Positions 1-5,859 of a DNA stretch of 6,757 nt are shown here, in pieces. Source of the stretch: an uncultured Acidimicrobiaceae bacterium (GTDB taxonomy: Bacteria > Actinomycetota > Acidimicrobiia > Acidimicrobiales > Ilumatobacteraceae); the NCBI GenBank assembly GCA_903919215.1, contig CAIXHI010000197.1:1-6757 (forward strand). The letters run 5' to 3'. Numbering within the stretch: position 1 is the stretch's first letter; each line of letters begins with the position of its first letter. Both the position numbers and the translations under genes were made by a program. The notes under the pieces were generated by a model. It was not told the DNA's origin and ran no database searches. It was given only the letters and a program-made list of their open reading frames with translations.

Positions 1-1
1 C

Positions 2-829
2 ATCACCTTCGTACTGCAGTTGTTCCTGCCGTACGACATGTTGCCCAGCTACGAGGGTTCCGGCCCTGGCCGGATCACTGCCAACTGGTCGGCGTATGTG
101 CGAGCGGTCACCGACCAGTTCGGCTTCTACAACGGTTCCAAGCGGCGGTTCGAGGCGTTCGGTCATCCCGCACTCGGAACGACGCTGCTCTGTGTGTTGT
201 TGATCCTGCTCGCGGTGGGTGTCGTGCGCATGGTGATCCGCCACGATGTGATGGACATCGTGTTGCTGTTCACGGGCTTGATCCACGCTTACACGGCGCT
301 CACCTTCTTCGTTCCCTCGAATCGATATGCGTACGTCACCGTGGCCGTGATGTTCATCGCGGTTGCACAGGGCGCCACGGTGCTGGTGAGCGGTATCACT
401 CGGTGGTTCCGTTCCGGTGATGGCGACCGCAAGCGGAAGGTCGCAGCAGCGCTCACGTTCGGACTGATCGCTGTCTTTCCTGCCGCACAGATCTCCCCCT
501 ACCGCAAGTTGGTCGTGTACGCAGCGGCCGCACGCGACGCCGACCGCCCGCTACCGGGCCCCTACGAAGATCAATCGATCGAGATGTACGCCGCCGTGCT
601 GCGCTACACCACGGCCGACGACGTCATCCTGTGCCTCAAGCCGCGAGCGATGACGCTGTTCACGAATCGCTCCTCGGTGAAGATCATCGGAGGTGCCGCG
701 GCACCAGAGGTGGCCACCTACATGGCGGTTCAGGAGACATCATCGGGCAAGCTGAACGATGTCCCCCACGGGTCGACCGACCTGTGGTCGAACTCCATCT
801 GGCACCTGTTGAGACTGCCCAAAGGCTGA
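2..829 (+). CDS. C-terminal part of a multi-pass membrane protein, GT39/ArnT-like glycosyltransferase (5' partial)
   Basis: The reading frame is open from the first bases of the window, so the true start lies upstream; the in-frame TTG at 20 has no claim to be the start. Counting from base 2, hydrophobic membrane segments lie near residues 59-78, 84-105, 109-131 and 146-164. A soluble tail of about 100 residues follows. The Ser-Asn-Arg-Tyr motif before the third segment, and the tail motif ADDVILCLKPRAMTLFTNR (about 206-224), resemble the C-terminal parts of bacterial GT39/ArnT/PMT-like lipid-linked sugar transferases. Those enzymes move sugars from polyprenyl phosphate on the outer face of the membrane. 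The catalytic acidic residues of that family sit in the missing N-terminal half, so the activity cannot be confirmed. The gene ends 6 nt from the end of the convergent molybdenum hydroxylase gene. It could also be a related polytopic protein of unknown function. Confidence 0.6.
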   Translation: MTFVLQLFLPYDMLPSYEGSGPGRITANWSAYVRAVTDQFGFYNGSKRRFEAFGHPALGTTLLCVLLILLAVGVVRMVIRHDVMDIVLLFTGLIHAYTALTFFVPSNRYAYVTVAVMFIAVAQGATVLVSGITRWFRSGDGDRKRKVAAALTFGLIAVFPAAQISPYRKLVVYAAAARDADRPLPGPYEDQSIEMYAAVLRYTTADDVILCLKPRAMTLFTNRSSVKIIGGAAAPEVATYMAVQETSSGKLNDVPHGSTDLWSNSIWHLLRLPKG

Positions 830-835
830 ACCGGA

Positions 836-3436
836 TCAGTCGGCGTCGACGTTGCCGCGGCGCATCGGCAGCGTGTGCCGCCATACGCCGTCCACCATGT
901 GCAGTGCAGCGGCGACTGCCCCACTGGTGGGTACCAGACCGATCTCGCCGACACCTTTGATGCCGTAGGCCGACTTCGGCTGGGGCACCTCCACCAGCTC
1001 CACCTCGATCGTCGGGATGTCCTTCGGGCGCAGGATGCCCAGCTGGCGAAGCGTCTTGGCCGTGGGGAACCCGCGCTCGTCGCTGGGGAAATCCTCGGTG
1101 AGCGCATAGCCCAGACCCATGTGTACCGAGCCCTCGATCTGGCCCTCGCACAAGCGCGGGTTGACGGCCTTGCCGACGTCGTGGATGGCGACGACCTTCT
1201 CGATCGCGCCCGTCTCGCGATCGGCGATCACGACCTGCGCGGCGAACCCGAACGCGGCGTGGATGGTGGGGTTCGGCACGGCCGGATCGCCCAACTTCTG
1301 CGTCCAATCCACCACGTGCTCGGCGTAGTGATCGACATCGGGAGTGCACCCGGCGGCGACCGCCACCTGGCACGCCTTCTGCACGCTGGCGGCCACCATC
1401 AACGTGCCGCGGCTGCCCGTGGTCTGGCCGAAGCCCAGCTCGCGGGTGGTGTCGACGATGACCTCGATGCGTGCCGGGTCGATGCCCAACTCGGTGACGG
1501 CGGTTTGCAGACCGACCGTGTGCACACCCTGGCCCATCTCGGTGAAGCCGTGACGCACCTCGACTTTTCCATCCTCGCTGCGGAAGCGAACGACGGCACC
1601 GCACACCTCGCGCAGACCGTTGCCGAGGCCCGAGTTCTTCAACCCGAGGCCGACGCCCACGGCCTTGCCGGCCGCGAGCGCAGCGTCGATGTGCCGCTTC
1701 GCACGGTCGAGGCACTCCTCGGCGCCACCGGCACCGTCGTCCATGATCTGGCCCGGACCCCACACCTCACCGGGGTGGATCACGTTGCGCTTGCGCATCT
1801 CCCAGCCGCTGATGCCGACCTGTTCGGCCAGACGGTCCATCACACCTTCCATCGCGAACTGCGCCTGGTTGGCGCCGAAGCCACGGAACGCACCGCACAC
1901 CGGGTTGTTCGTGCGCACGGCGGTGCACTCGACGTCGATGCTGGGCACGCGGTACGGGCCGCTGGCGTGGCCGGCCGCTCGTTCCAGCACCTTCATGCCG
2001 ACGCTGGCGTAGGAACCCGAGTCGCCGATGCCACGCACCTTCAGCGCGGTGAGGTGACCATCGGCGTCGCAGCCGGCCCAGTACTCGAGGCGGATGGGGT
2101 GGCGCTTGGCGTGCACCAGGAAGCTCTCCTCGCGCGACAGCGTGCACTTCACCGGACGCTGCAGCAGCCATGACGCGAGCGCGGTCTGCCCCTGGTTGCT
2201 CATATCTTCCTTGCCACCGAACGCGCCACCGTTGGAGACGAGTTCGACGGTGACCTGATCCTTGGGGATGTCGAGCAGTGCCGCGATCTGGTCGCGGTCG
2301 TCCCACACACCCTGGCCACCCGAGTACACGTGCACGTGCCGCGAGCCGTCGTCGCGAACGGTGGGCACGGCCAGCGTGCTCTCCGGTTCGAGGAACGCGT
2401 GCTCGATGCGCTGGGTCTGGAACACCTCGTGAATCGTGTGCGTGCTGGCGGCCAGCGTTTCGTCGACCGCTGCACCGCGTGCGTACGCGCTGACGGACAG
2501 CACGTTGTTCTTCGTGCCCCACACCGCGATCTCTGGGTCGGTGATCGCTGCCACCGGATCGGTGATCGGGCGCAGCACGTTGTACTCGACCTCGACCAAC
2601 TTGGCGGCCTCGCGGGCCTGCAGCTTGGTCTCGGCCACCACGATCGCCAGCACGTCGCCGGCGTAGCTGGTGCGCTGCCCCTCGCCGATGAACACCGGCC
2701 AGTCCTTGTAGATGATGCCGACGAACTGCGTGCCGGGGATGTCGGCGGCGGTGAACACGGCGACGACACCGGGCGCTGCAGCAGCCTTCGACGTGTCGAT
2801 GCGCGTGATATCGGCACGTGTGTGCGCTGTGAGATGCAGCGCGCCGTGCAACATGCCCGGGACACGGATGTCGTCCACGTAGCCGCGGTCGCCGAGGGTC
2901 AGTTCGGCCGCCTGGTACTTGGCGCCGCTGGTGCCGATGCCACCGGGCAGCACTGGGTCGACCGGCGTGCCCTTGGCCACGGCCTCGATCGCGTCGAGCA
3001 CCTTCACGTATCCGGTGCAACGGCACAAGTGCGCGCCGAGGTGACGGGCCATGTCGTCGCGCTGCAGATCGGCGCCCTTCTTGTCCACCTGTGCCTTGGC
3101 GCGCATGACGATGCCGGGGATGCAGAAGCCGCACTGCAGACCACCGCACGCGGCGAACGCGTCGGCGTAGCGGTTGCGCTCCTCCGCGTCGACACCCTCC
3201 AGCGTGGTGACGTTGCGGCCGACCACCTTCTCCAGCGAGTAGGTGCACGAGATCTGCACCTTGCCGTCGATCATCACCGTGCAGCAGCCGCACTGACCCG
3301 AGGGTGAGCACCCGTCCTTGGGTGAAGTGACGTCGAGCTCCTCGCGTAGCGCCGCCAACAGGTGGGGATGATCGGCGCGCACGGAGACCGGCGCGCCGTT
3401 GAGGATGAACTCGACTTGGTTGGTCTCGACCGTCAC
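836..3436 (-). CDS. FAD-less molybdenum hydroxylase (xanthine dehydrogenase/aldehyde oxidoreductase family; 2x[2Fe-2S] + Moco)
   Basis: This 866-residue cytoplasmic enzyme should hydroxylate an N-heterocycle or aldehyde using water-derived oxygen. Residues 1-80 are a plant-type ferredoxin domain with ligands Cys43, Cys49, Cys52 and Cys64. Residues 81-155 are the helical [2Fe-2S] domain with Cys102/Cys105 (QCGFC) and Cys138/Cys140 (LCRCTGY). From about 171 come the hammerhead domain and the molybdopterin domains, with GGAFGGKE (403-410), AFRGFG (516-521), MGQG (634-637) and KGVGEIG (827-833). Glu831 aligns with the family's catalytic Glu. There is no FAD domain and no adjacent FAD-subunit gene, so the architecture and length match Desulfovibrio aldehyde oxidoreductase (MOP, about 907 aa) and the so-called selenium-dependent xanthine dehydrogenase family. 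No in-frame TGA suggests selenocysteine. The GTG start at 3436 sits 12 codons before the conserved LNG turn and has no clear Shine-Dalgarno. The first cluster spacing is C-x5-C rather than the usual C-x4-C. Family assignment is firm; the substrate is unknown. Confidence 0.93.
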   Translation of the reverse strand: MTVETNQVEFILNGAPVSVRADHPHLLAALREELDVTSPKDGCSPSGQCGCCTVMIDGKVQISCTYSLEKVVGRNVTTLEGVDAEERNRYADAFAACGGLQCGFCIPGIVMRAKAQVDKKGADLQRDDMARHLGAHLCRCTGYVKVLDAIEAVAKGTPVDPVLPGGIGTSGAKYQAAELTLGDRGYVDDIRVPGMLHGALHLTAHTRADITRIDTSKAAAAPGVVAVFTAADIPGTQFVGIIYKDWPVFIGEGQRTSYAGDVLAIVVAETKLQAREAAKLVEVEYNVLRPITDPVAAITDPEIAVWGTKNNVLSVSAYARGAAVDETLAASTHTIHEVFQTQRIEHAFLEPESTLAVPTVRDDGSRHVHVYSGGQGVWDDRDQIAALLDIPKDQVTVELVSNGGAFGGKEDMSNQGQTALASWLLQRPVKCTLSREESFLVHAKRHPIRLEYWAGCDADGHLTALKVRGIGDSGSYASVGMKVLERAAGHASGPYRVPSIDVECTAVRTNNPVCGAFRGFGANQAQFAMEGVMDRLAEQVGISGWEMRKRNVIHPGEVWGPGQIMDDGAGGAEECLDRAKRHIDAALAAGKAVGVGLGLKNSGLGNGLREVCGAVVRFRSEDGKVEVRHGFTEMGQGVHTVGLQTAVTELGIDPARIEVIVDTTRELGFGQTTGSRGTLMVAASVQKACQVAVAAGCTPDVDHYAEHVVDWTQKLGDPAVPNPTIHAAFGFAAQVVIADRETGAIEKVVAIHDVGKAVNPRLCEGQIEGSVHMGLGYALTEDFPSDERGFPTAKTLRQLGILRPKDIPTIEVELVEVPQPKSAYGIKGVGEIGLVPTSGAVAAALHMVDGVWRHTLPMRRGNVDAD

Positions 3437-3438
3437 GT

Positions 3439-3453
3439 TTTACATTTTGTCAA
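3439..3453. promoter_or_regulatory. Putative operator, 15-bp inverted repeat upstream of the molybdenum hydroxylase
   Basis: On the minus strand this reads TTGACA-AAA-TGTAAA, an inverted repeat with one mismatched pair. It extends to 7-bp arms over 3438-3454, again with one mismatch. It ends 2 nt before the GTG start, where bound protein would block transcription or initiation. The first 12 bases are identical to the repeat across the D-carbamoylase start. The AT-rich site stands out from its GC-rich surroundings. The shape fits a dimeric TetR- or GntR-type repressor; the regulator is not in the window. Confidence 0.6.
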
Positions 3454-3480
3454 AGCCCGGACCAGAAAGCGAACGATGCC

Positions 3481-3510
3481 GACGAACGGCGTGTGTCGGA
3501 CGCGTTCGTC
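3481..3510 (-). terminator. Intergenic hairpin between the D-carbamoylase and the molybdenum hydroxylase
   Basis: An 8-bp perfect inverted repeat (GACGAACG at 3481-3488, CGTTCGTC at 3503-3510) encloses a 14-nt loop that can pair by 3 more base pairs if one G is bulged. It covers two bases of the D-carbamoylase stop codon and lies upstream of the next gene's operator. No U-tract follows on the minus strand, so it is not a classical intrinsic terminator. It may attenuate read-through or protect the 3' end of the upstream message. Confidence 0.4.
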
Positions 3511-4435
3511 AGTCGGGCAGAACGGCGCCGCGCTGACCGGTAATGCGGCTGTAGACCTCGGGCCGGCGGTAGCGCTCGAAGTCGAACAACGTGTTCTTGT
3601 AGCGGCTGCACCAGTCGAGATCGCAGCGAGCGACGATGACCTCGTCATCGGTGGTGAGGGTCTGCGCCACGATCTGGCCGCTGGGCGCGACGATCATCGA
3701 CTGACCCAGCGAATCGACGCCTTCCTCCACGCCGCCCTTGGCAACGCCGACGACCCACGTGCCGTTCTGGTAGGCGCCGGCCTGCATCACGAGTGCGTTG
3801 TGAAACCCCTGCAAAATGTCCTGGCTGGGGTCGGGCACGTAGTGGATGGGCGTGTTGTAGCCGCAGAGGATGACCTCCACGCCCTGCAGACCCATCTCGC
3901 GATACGTCTCGGGCCAGCGGCGGTCGTTGCAGATCATCATGCCCACGAGGCTGTCGAACGCTCGCCACACACCGAAGCCCTCGGGGCTCGGCTCGAAGTA
4001 GTAGCGCTCGGCGTGCTGGAACGGACGATCCGGTTCGTGGTGCTCGTGGCCGGGGATGTGCGTCTTCTTGTAGGTGGCCACGATGCTGCCATCGCGCTCG
4101 ACCAGCGTCTGCACGTTCCAGCGGCGACCCGCTTCATCGATGGTGGCGTAGCCGAGGCAGAAGCCGACACCGAGACGCTTGGCCTCGTCGAACAACGGCT
4201 GCGTGGCTGCGTTGGGCATGCTGCGCTCGTACCAGTGGTCGGCCTCGCTGATGTCGTCGACGAACCAGCGCGGGAAGAACGTGGTGAGCGCGAGTTCGGG
4301 GAACACCACCAACTCGGCGCCCATGCGGTGCGCCTGCTGCAACAAAGCGATCAGCCGGACGACCACCTGCTCGCGGGTGTGCTCTTTCTGCACGGGACCC
4401 ATCTGGGCTGCAGCGATAGTGAGGTGACGTGCCAT
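3509..4435 (-). CDS. N-carbamoyl-D-amino acid amidohydrolase (D-carbamoylase), nitrilase superfamily
   Basis: Predicted to hydrolyse N-carbamoyl-D-amino acids to the D-amino acid, CO2 and ammonia, the last step of hydantoin-type catabolism, in the cytoplasm. The protein is 308 residues; Agrobacterium D-carbamoylase, recalled from memory, has about 304. Characteristic stretches align almost collinearly: VVFPELALTTFFPRW (43-57), YKKTHIPGH (122-130), RPFQHAERYYFEP (137-149), ICNDRRWPE (168-176) and MQAGAYQNG. The nitrilase triad is complete as Glu47, Lys124 and Cys169. The ATG at 4435 was chosen over an in-frame start 22 codons upstream because the Agrobacterium enzyme begins at the equivalent residue. 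No Shine-Dalgarno is visible, and a TAACAT -10 (4448-4443) lies 7 nt before the ATG, so the message may be leaderless. The gene is 72 nt upstream of the molybdenum hydroxylase on the same strand, and both carry the same operator-like repeat. No hydantoinase gene is in the window. A related N-carbamoyl substrate remains possible. Confidence 0.9.
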   Translation of the reverse strand: MARHLTIAAAQMGPVQKEHTREQVVVRLIALLQQAHRMGAELVVFPELALTTFFPRWFVDDISEADHWYERSMPNAATQPLFDEAKRLGVGFCLGYATIDEAGRRWNVQTLVERDGSIVATYKKTHIPGHEHHEPDRPFQHAERYYFEPSPEGFGVWRAFDSLVGMMICNDRRWPETYREMGLQGVEVILCGYNTPIHYVPDPSQDILQGFHNALVMQAGAYQNGTWVVGVAKGGVEEGVDSLGQSMIVAPSGQIVAQTLTTDDEVIVARCDLDWCSRYKNTLFDFERYRRPEVYSRITGQRGAVLPD

Positions 4436-4449
4436 TGACAAAATGTTAA
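4435..4449. promoter_or_regulatory. Putative operator, 15-bp inverted repeat overlapping the D-carbamoylase start
   Basis: The sequence TTGACA-AAA-TGTTAA is an inverted repeat with one mismatched pair. It overlaps the first base of the D-carbamoylase ATG and the possible TAACAT -10 on the minus strand, so occupancy should repress that gene. It shares TTGACAAAATGT exactly with the site before the molybdenum hydroxylase. It lies about 60 nt from the divergent HTH gene's promoter and probably does not control it. Confidence 0.6.
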
Positions 4450-4507
4450 CCCCGTGCAGGGTGAGACCCGCCGAATGCGACCGCGGAACCGCTCCGCTCA
4501 TACCCGG

Positions 4508-4536
4508 TCGACGGGATATATCGCATCCGATATGCT
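4508..4536 (+). promoter_or_regulatory. Promoter of the HTH/nucleotidyltransferase cassette (leaderless)
   Basis: A -35-like TCGACG (4508-4513, 4 of 6 consensus bases), a 17-nt spacer and a -10 TATGCT (4531-4536) place the transcription start about 7 nt further on. That is at or next to the ATG at 4543. No Shine-Dalgarno precedes this ATG, so a leaderless message is the simplest reading, as is common in actinobacteria. Confidence 0.5.
4518..4533. promoter_or_regulatory. Putative autoregulatory operator ATATCG-N4-CGATAT
   Basis: This perfect 6-bp inverted repeat with a 4-bp centre covers the spacer end and the first three bases of the -10 element of the cassette promoter. That is the usual place for an antitoxin-type HTH protein to repress its own operon. 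The natural candidate for binding is the XRE-family protein encoded immediately downstream. Confidence 0.5.
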
Positions 4537-4542
4537 TCGCTC

Positions 4543-5067
4543 ATGGACACATCGGAGGTCGTCAAGGGGTTCAGGGGGCGGCACGGCCTGTCTCAGACGA
4601 CCCTCAGCAGGCTGACGGGCATTCCGCAGCCGGTGTTGTCCATGTACGAGCACGGCCGGCGTAGCCCGAGCATCGAGACCTTGGAACGCATTCTCTCGGT
4701 CGGCTCAGAGATGGTGGAAGTGGTCCCCAAGCCGTCTCGGCAAGATGATCGGTCGGTGTCCAAGACCATCGAGATCCATCGCATCGTGCTGGAGAAGTTC
4801 CTCGACGACCCCGACCGTGTCCTGAAGTTCGGACGTGATCGGTTGCGCGTACTCGAACAAACGCTGAGCAAGAGGAGCTCGCTCTACATCGAGATCTGGC
4901 AGCGCCTGCTCGACGGGCCTCGGTCCGAGATCGTCCGGCTGTTGTTGTCGACCGACGAGGACGACATCGAGCTGCTCAAGATGTCGCCGTTCACCACGCT
5001 GCTGAACGACGAAGAACGAGACGAAGTGACTCGACAGTCGAAACTGCGCAGAGCCAGAACCCGATGA
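4543..5067 (+). CDS. XRE-family helix-turn-helix protein, probable antitoxin/regulator of the downstream nucleotidyltransferase
   Basis: A 174-residue protein. Residues about 5-60 form an HTH_XRE (lambda-repressor-like) DNA-binding domain: a QTTLSRLTGIP recognition core (about 18-28), the YEHGRRSPSIETL stretch (35-47) and the final helix. Residues 70-174 form a helical, charged domain whose features (IHRIVLEKFLDDPDRVL, a MSPFTTLLNDEER stretch near the end) resemble HTH proteins paired with DUF6036 nucleotidyltransferases. That domain probably binds the partner, while the HTH represses the operon. The ATG at 4543 sits at the predicted transcription start with no Shine-Dalgarno. The stop codon overlaps the next gene's start by 4 nt (ATGA), so translation is likely coupled. 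The antitoxin role is inferred from domain pairing and arrangement. Confidence 0.8.
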   Translation: MDTSEVVKGFRGRHGLSQTTLSRLTGIPQPVLSMYEHGRRSPSIETLERILSVGSEMVEVVPKPSRQDDRSVSKTIEIHRIVLEKFLDDPDRVLKFGRDRLRVLEQTLSKRSSLYIEIWQRLLDGPRSEIVRLLLSTDEDDIELLKMSPFTTLLNDEERDEVTRQSKLRRARTR

Positions 5068-5765
5068 ACAGGGATGGACTTCAGCGGATCATCCGCGCCG
5101 CCGCAGCGATGCTCGGAGAAGACGCCGTGGTGATCATCGGCAGCCAGTCGATCCTCGCCTCCTTCCGCGAGTTCATGCTGCCCGACGATGCAACGATGTC
5201 AGCAGAGGCAGATATTCTCCCGTTCGACGATGTCGACGAATCGAAGGCCGACAAAGTCGATGGCCTGCTCGGCGAAGCCAGCCACTTCTCCGAGAAGTAC
5301 GGCATCTATGCCGACGGGGTCTCGCCCTGGACGGCCAGCCTTCCGGAAGGCTGGGACGAGCGCCTCGTTCGGATCGAGGACCCCGAGTCCGGCGCTGTAG
5401 GGCTGTGCCTTCACCCAGAGGACTTGTGCGTCGCCAAGGCCCTCGCTGGCCGCGCCAAGGACATCCGATTCCTCACCGCAGTGTTCCGGGAAGGTCTCGT
5501 CGACCCTGACGCCGTCTCCCGCAAGCTCACAACGGTTGCACTCCGACCGAGCGACGCGGCCATCTCACGACGCGCCCACGACTTCCTCGACAACGTCCCC
5601 CGCCGGGCCAGCTACGCCAAGGGCCCGCCAACCGCGAAGGACGACATCGCACGTCTCACCGAGAAGCTCGCTCGGATGCGCGACGCCGCCGTGCTGTGCG
5701 GCAGGACGAACCGAGACGGATCACTCTGCAAGAGCGACCGTCGCCAATGCGCCGAGCATCCATGA
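5064..5765 (+). CDS. DUF6036/AbiEii-like nucleotidyltransferase, candidate toxin, with a C-terminal Cys/His knuckle
   Basis: A 233-residue protein resembling DUF6036-type minimal nucleotidyltransferases. The Gly26-Ser27 turn in VVIIGSQSIL (22-31) and the Ser46-x-Glu48-x-Asp50 stretch take the places of the GS and metal-binding acidic motifs of the polymerase-beta fold. Family-like stretches follow: HFSEKYGIYADGVSPWTASL (74-93), LPEGWDERL, HPEDLCVAKALAGRAKD (117-133). Proteins of this superfamily paired with an HTH partner act, where studied, as toxins or abortive-infection effectors that transfer nucleotides to RNA or protein. The target here is unknown. No Shine-Dalgarno precedes the ATG, which overlaps the HTH gene's stop. 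The last 22 residues are unusual: Cys212, Cys222, Cys229 and His232 form a C-x9-C-x6-C-x2-H arrangement suited to one zinc ion, like the small CGxxTxxGxxC...CxxH knuckles of some phage and viral proteins. The toxin role is inference. Confidence 0.75.
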   Translation: MNRDGLQRIIRAAAAMLGEDAVVIIGSQSILASFREFMLPDDATMSAEADILPFDDVDESKADKVDGLLGEASHFSEKYGIYADGVSPWTASLPEGWDERLVRIEDPESGAVGLCLHPEDLCVAKALAGRAKDIRFLTAVFREGLVDPDAVSRKLTTVALRPSDAAISRRAHDFLDNVPRRASYAKGPPTAKDDIARLTEKLARMRDAAVLCGRTNRDGSLCKSDRRQCAEHP

Positions 5766-5823
5766 CGGCCGGGCCACGTTGCTCCCCACATCAGGGCGCC
5801 TCTGGCCATTTGCCTCCTGGACT

Positions 5824-5853
5824 TGAAACCTCGCAGCATCCTCGGGAGTCTGT
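5824..5853 (+). promoter_or_regulatory. Possible ECF-type promoter of the sigma factor gene
   Basis: A -35-like TGAAACC (5824-5830) is separated by 16 nt from AGTCTGT (5847-5853), which resembles the GGAAC / CGTC pattern of ECF promoters. The implied transcript would begin at or just before the ATG at 5860. If real, it suggests autoregulation by the sigma factor. The match is loose. Confidence 0.3.
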
Positions 5854-5859
5854 AGAGGT

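Noticed and set aside
875..2173. Long plus-strand open frame opposite the molybdenum hydroxylase
   Set aside because: Its product is rich in His, Ala, Arg and Asp and shows no domain; it is the antisense shadow of a strongly supported GC-rich gene. The open frames at 2330-3307 (+), 3362-4438 (+) and 1767-3311 (-) are rejected on the same grounds.
836..3436. Selenoprotein reading of the molybdenum hydroxylase
   Set aside because: The family is sometimes named selenium-dependent xanthine dehydrogenase, but the frame has no internal TGA and nothing like a SECIS element was seen.
3811..3820. Third copy of the TTGACAAAATGT operator
   Set aside because: Only CAAAATGTC matches, inside the D-carbamoylase coding sequence, with no second arm; probably chance.
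4436..4501. N-terminal extension of the D-carbamoylase to 4501
   Set aside because: The extra 22 residues have no counterpart in the Agrobacterium enzyme, and they would cross the operator and the likely -10.
5766..5859. Terminator or small gene between the nucleotidyltransferase and sigma genes
   Set aside because: Only short GC palindromes such as GGCGCC with no U-tract, and no credible coding frame; a loose ECF-type promoter is the only signal reported.
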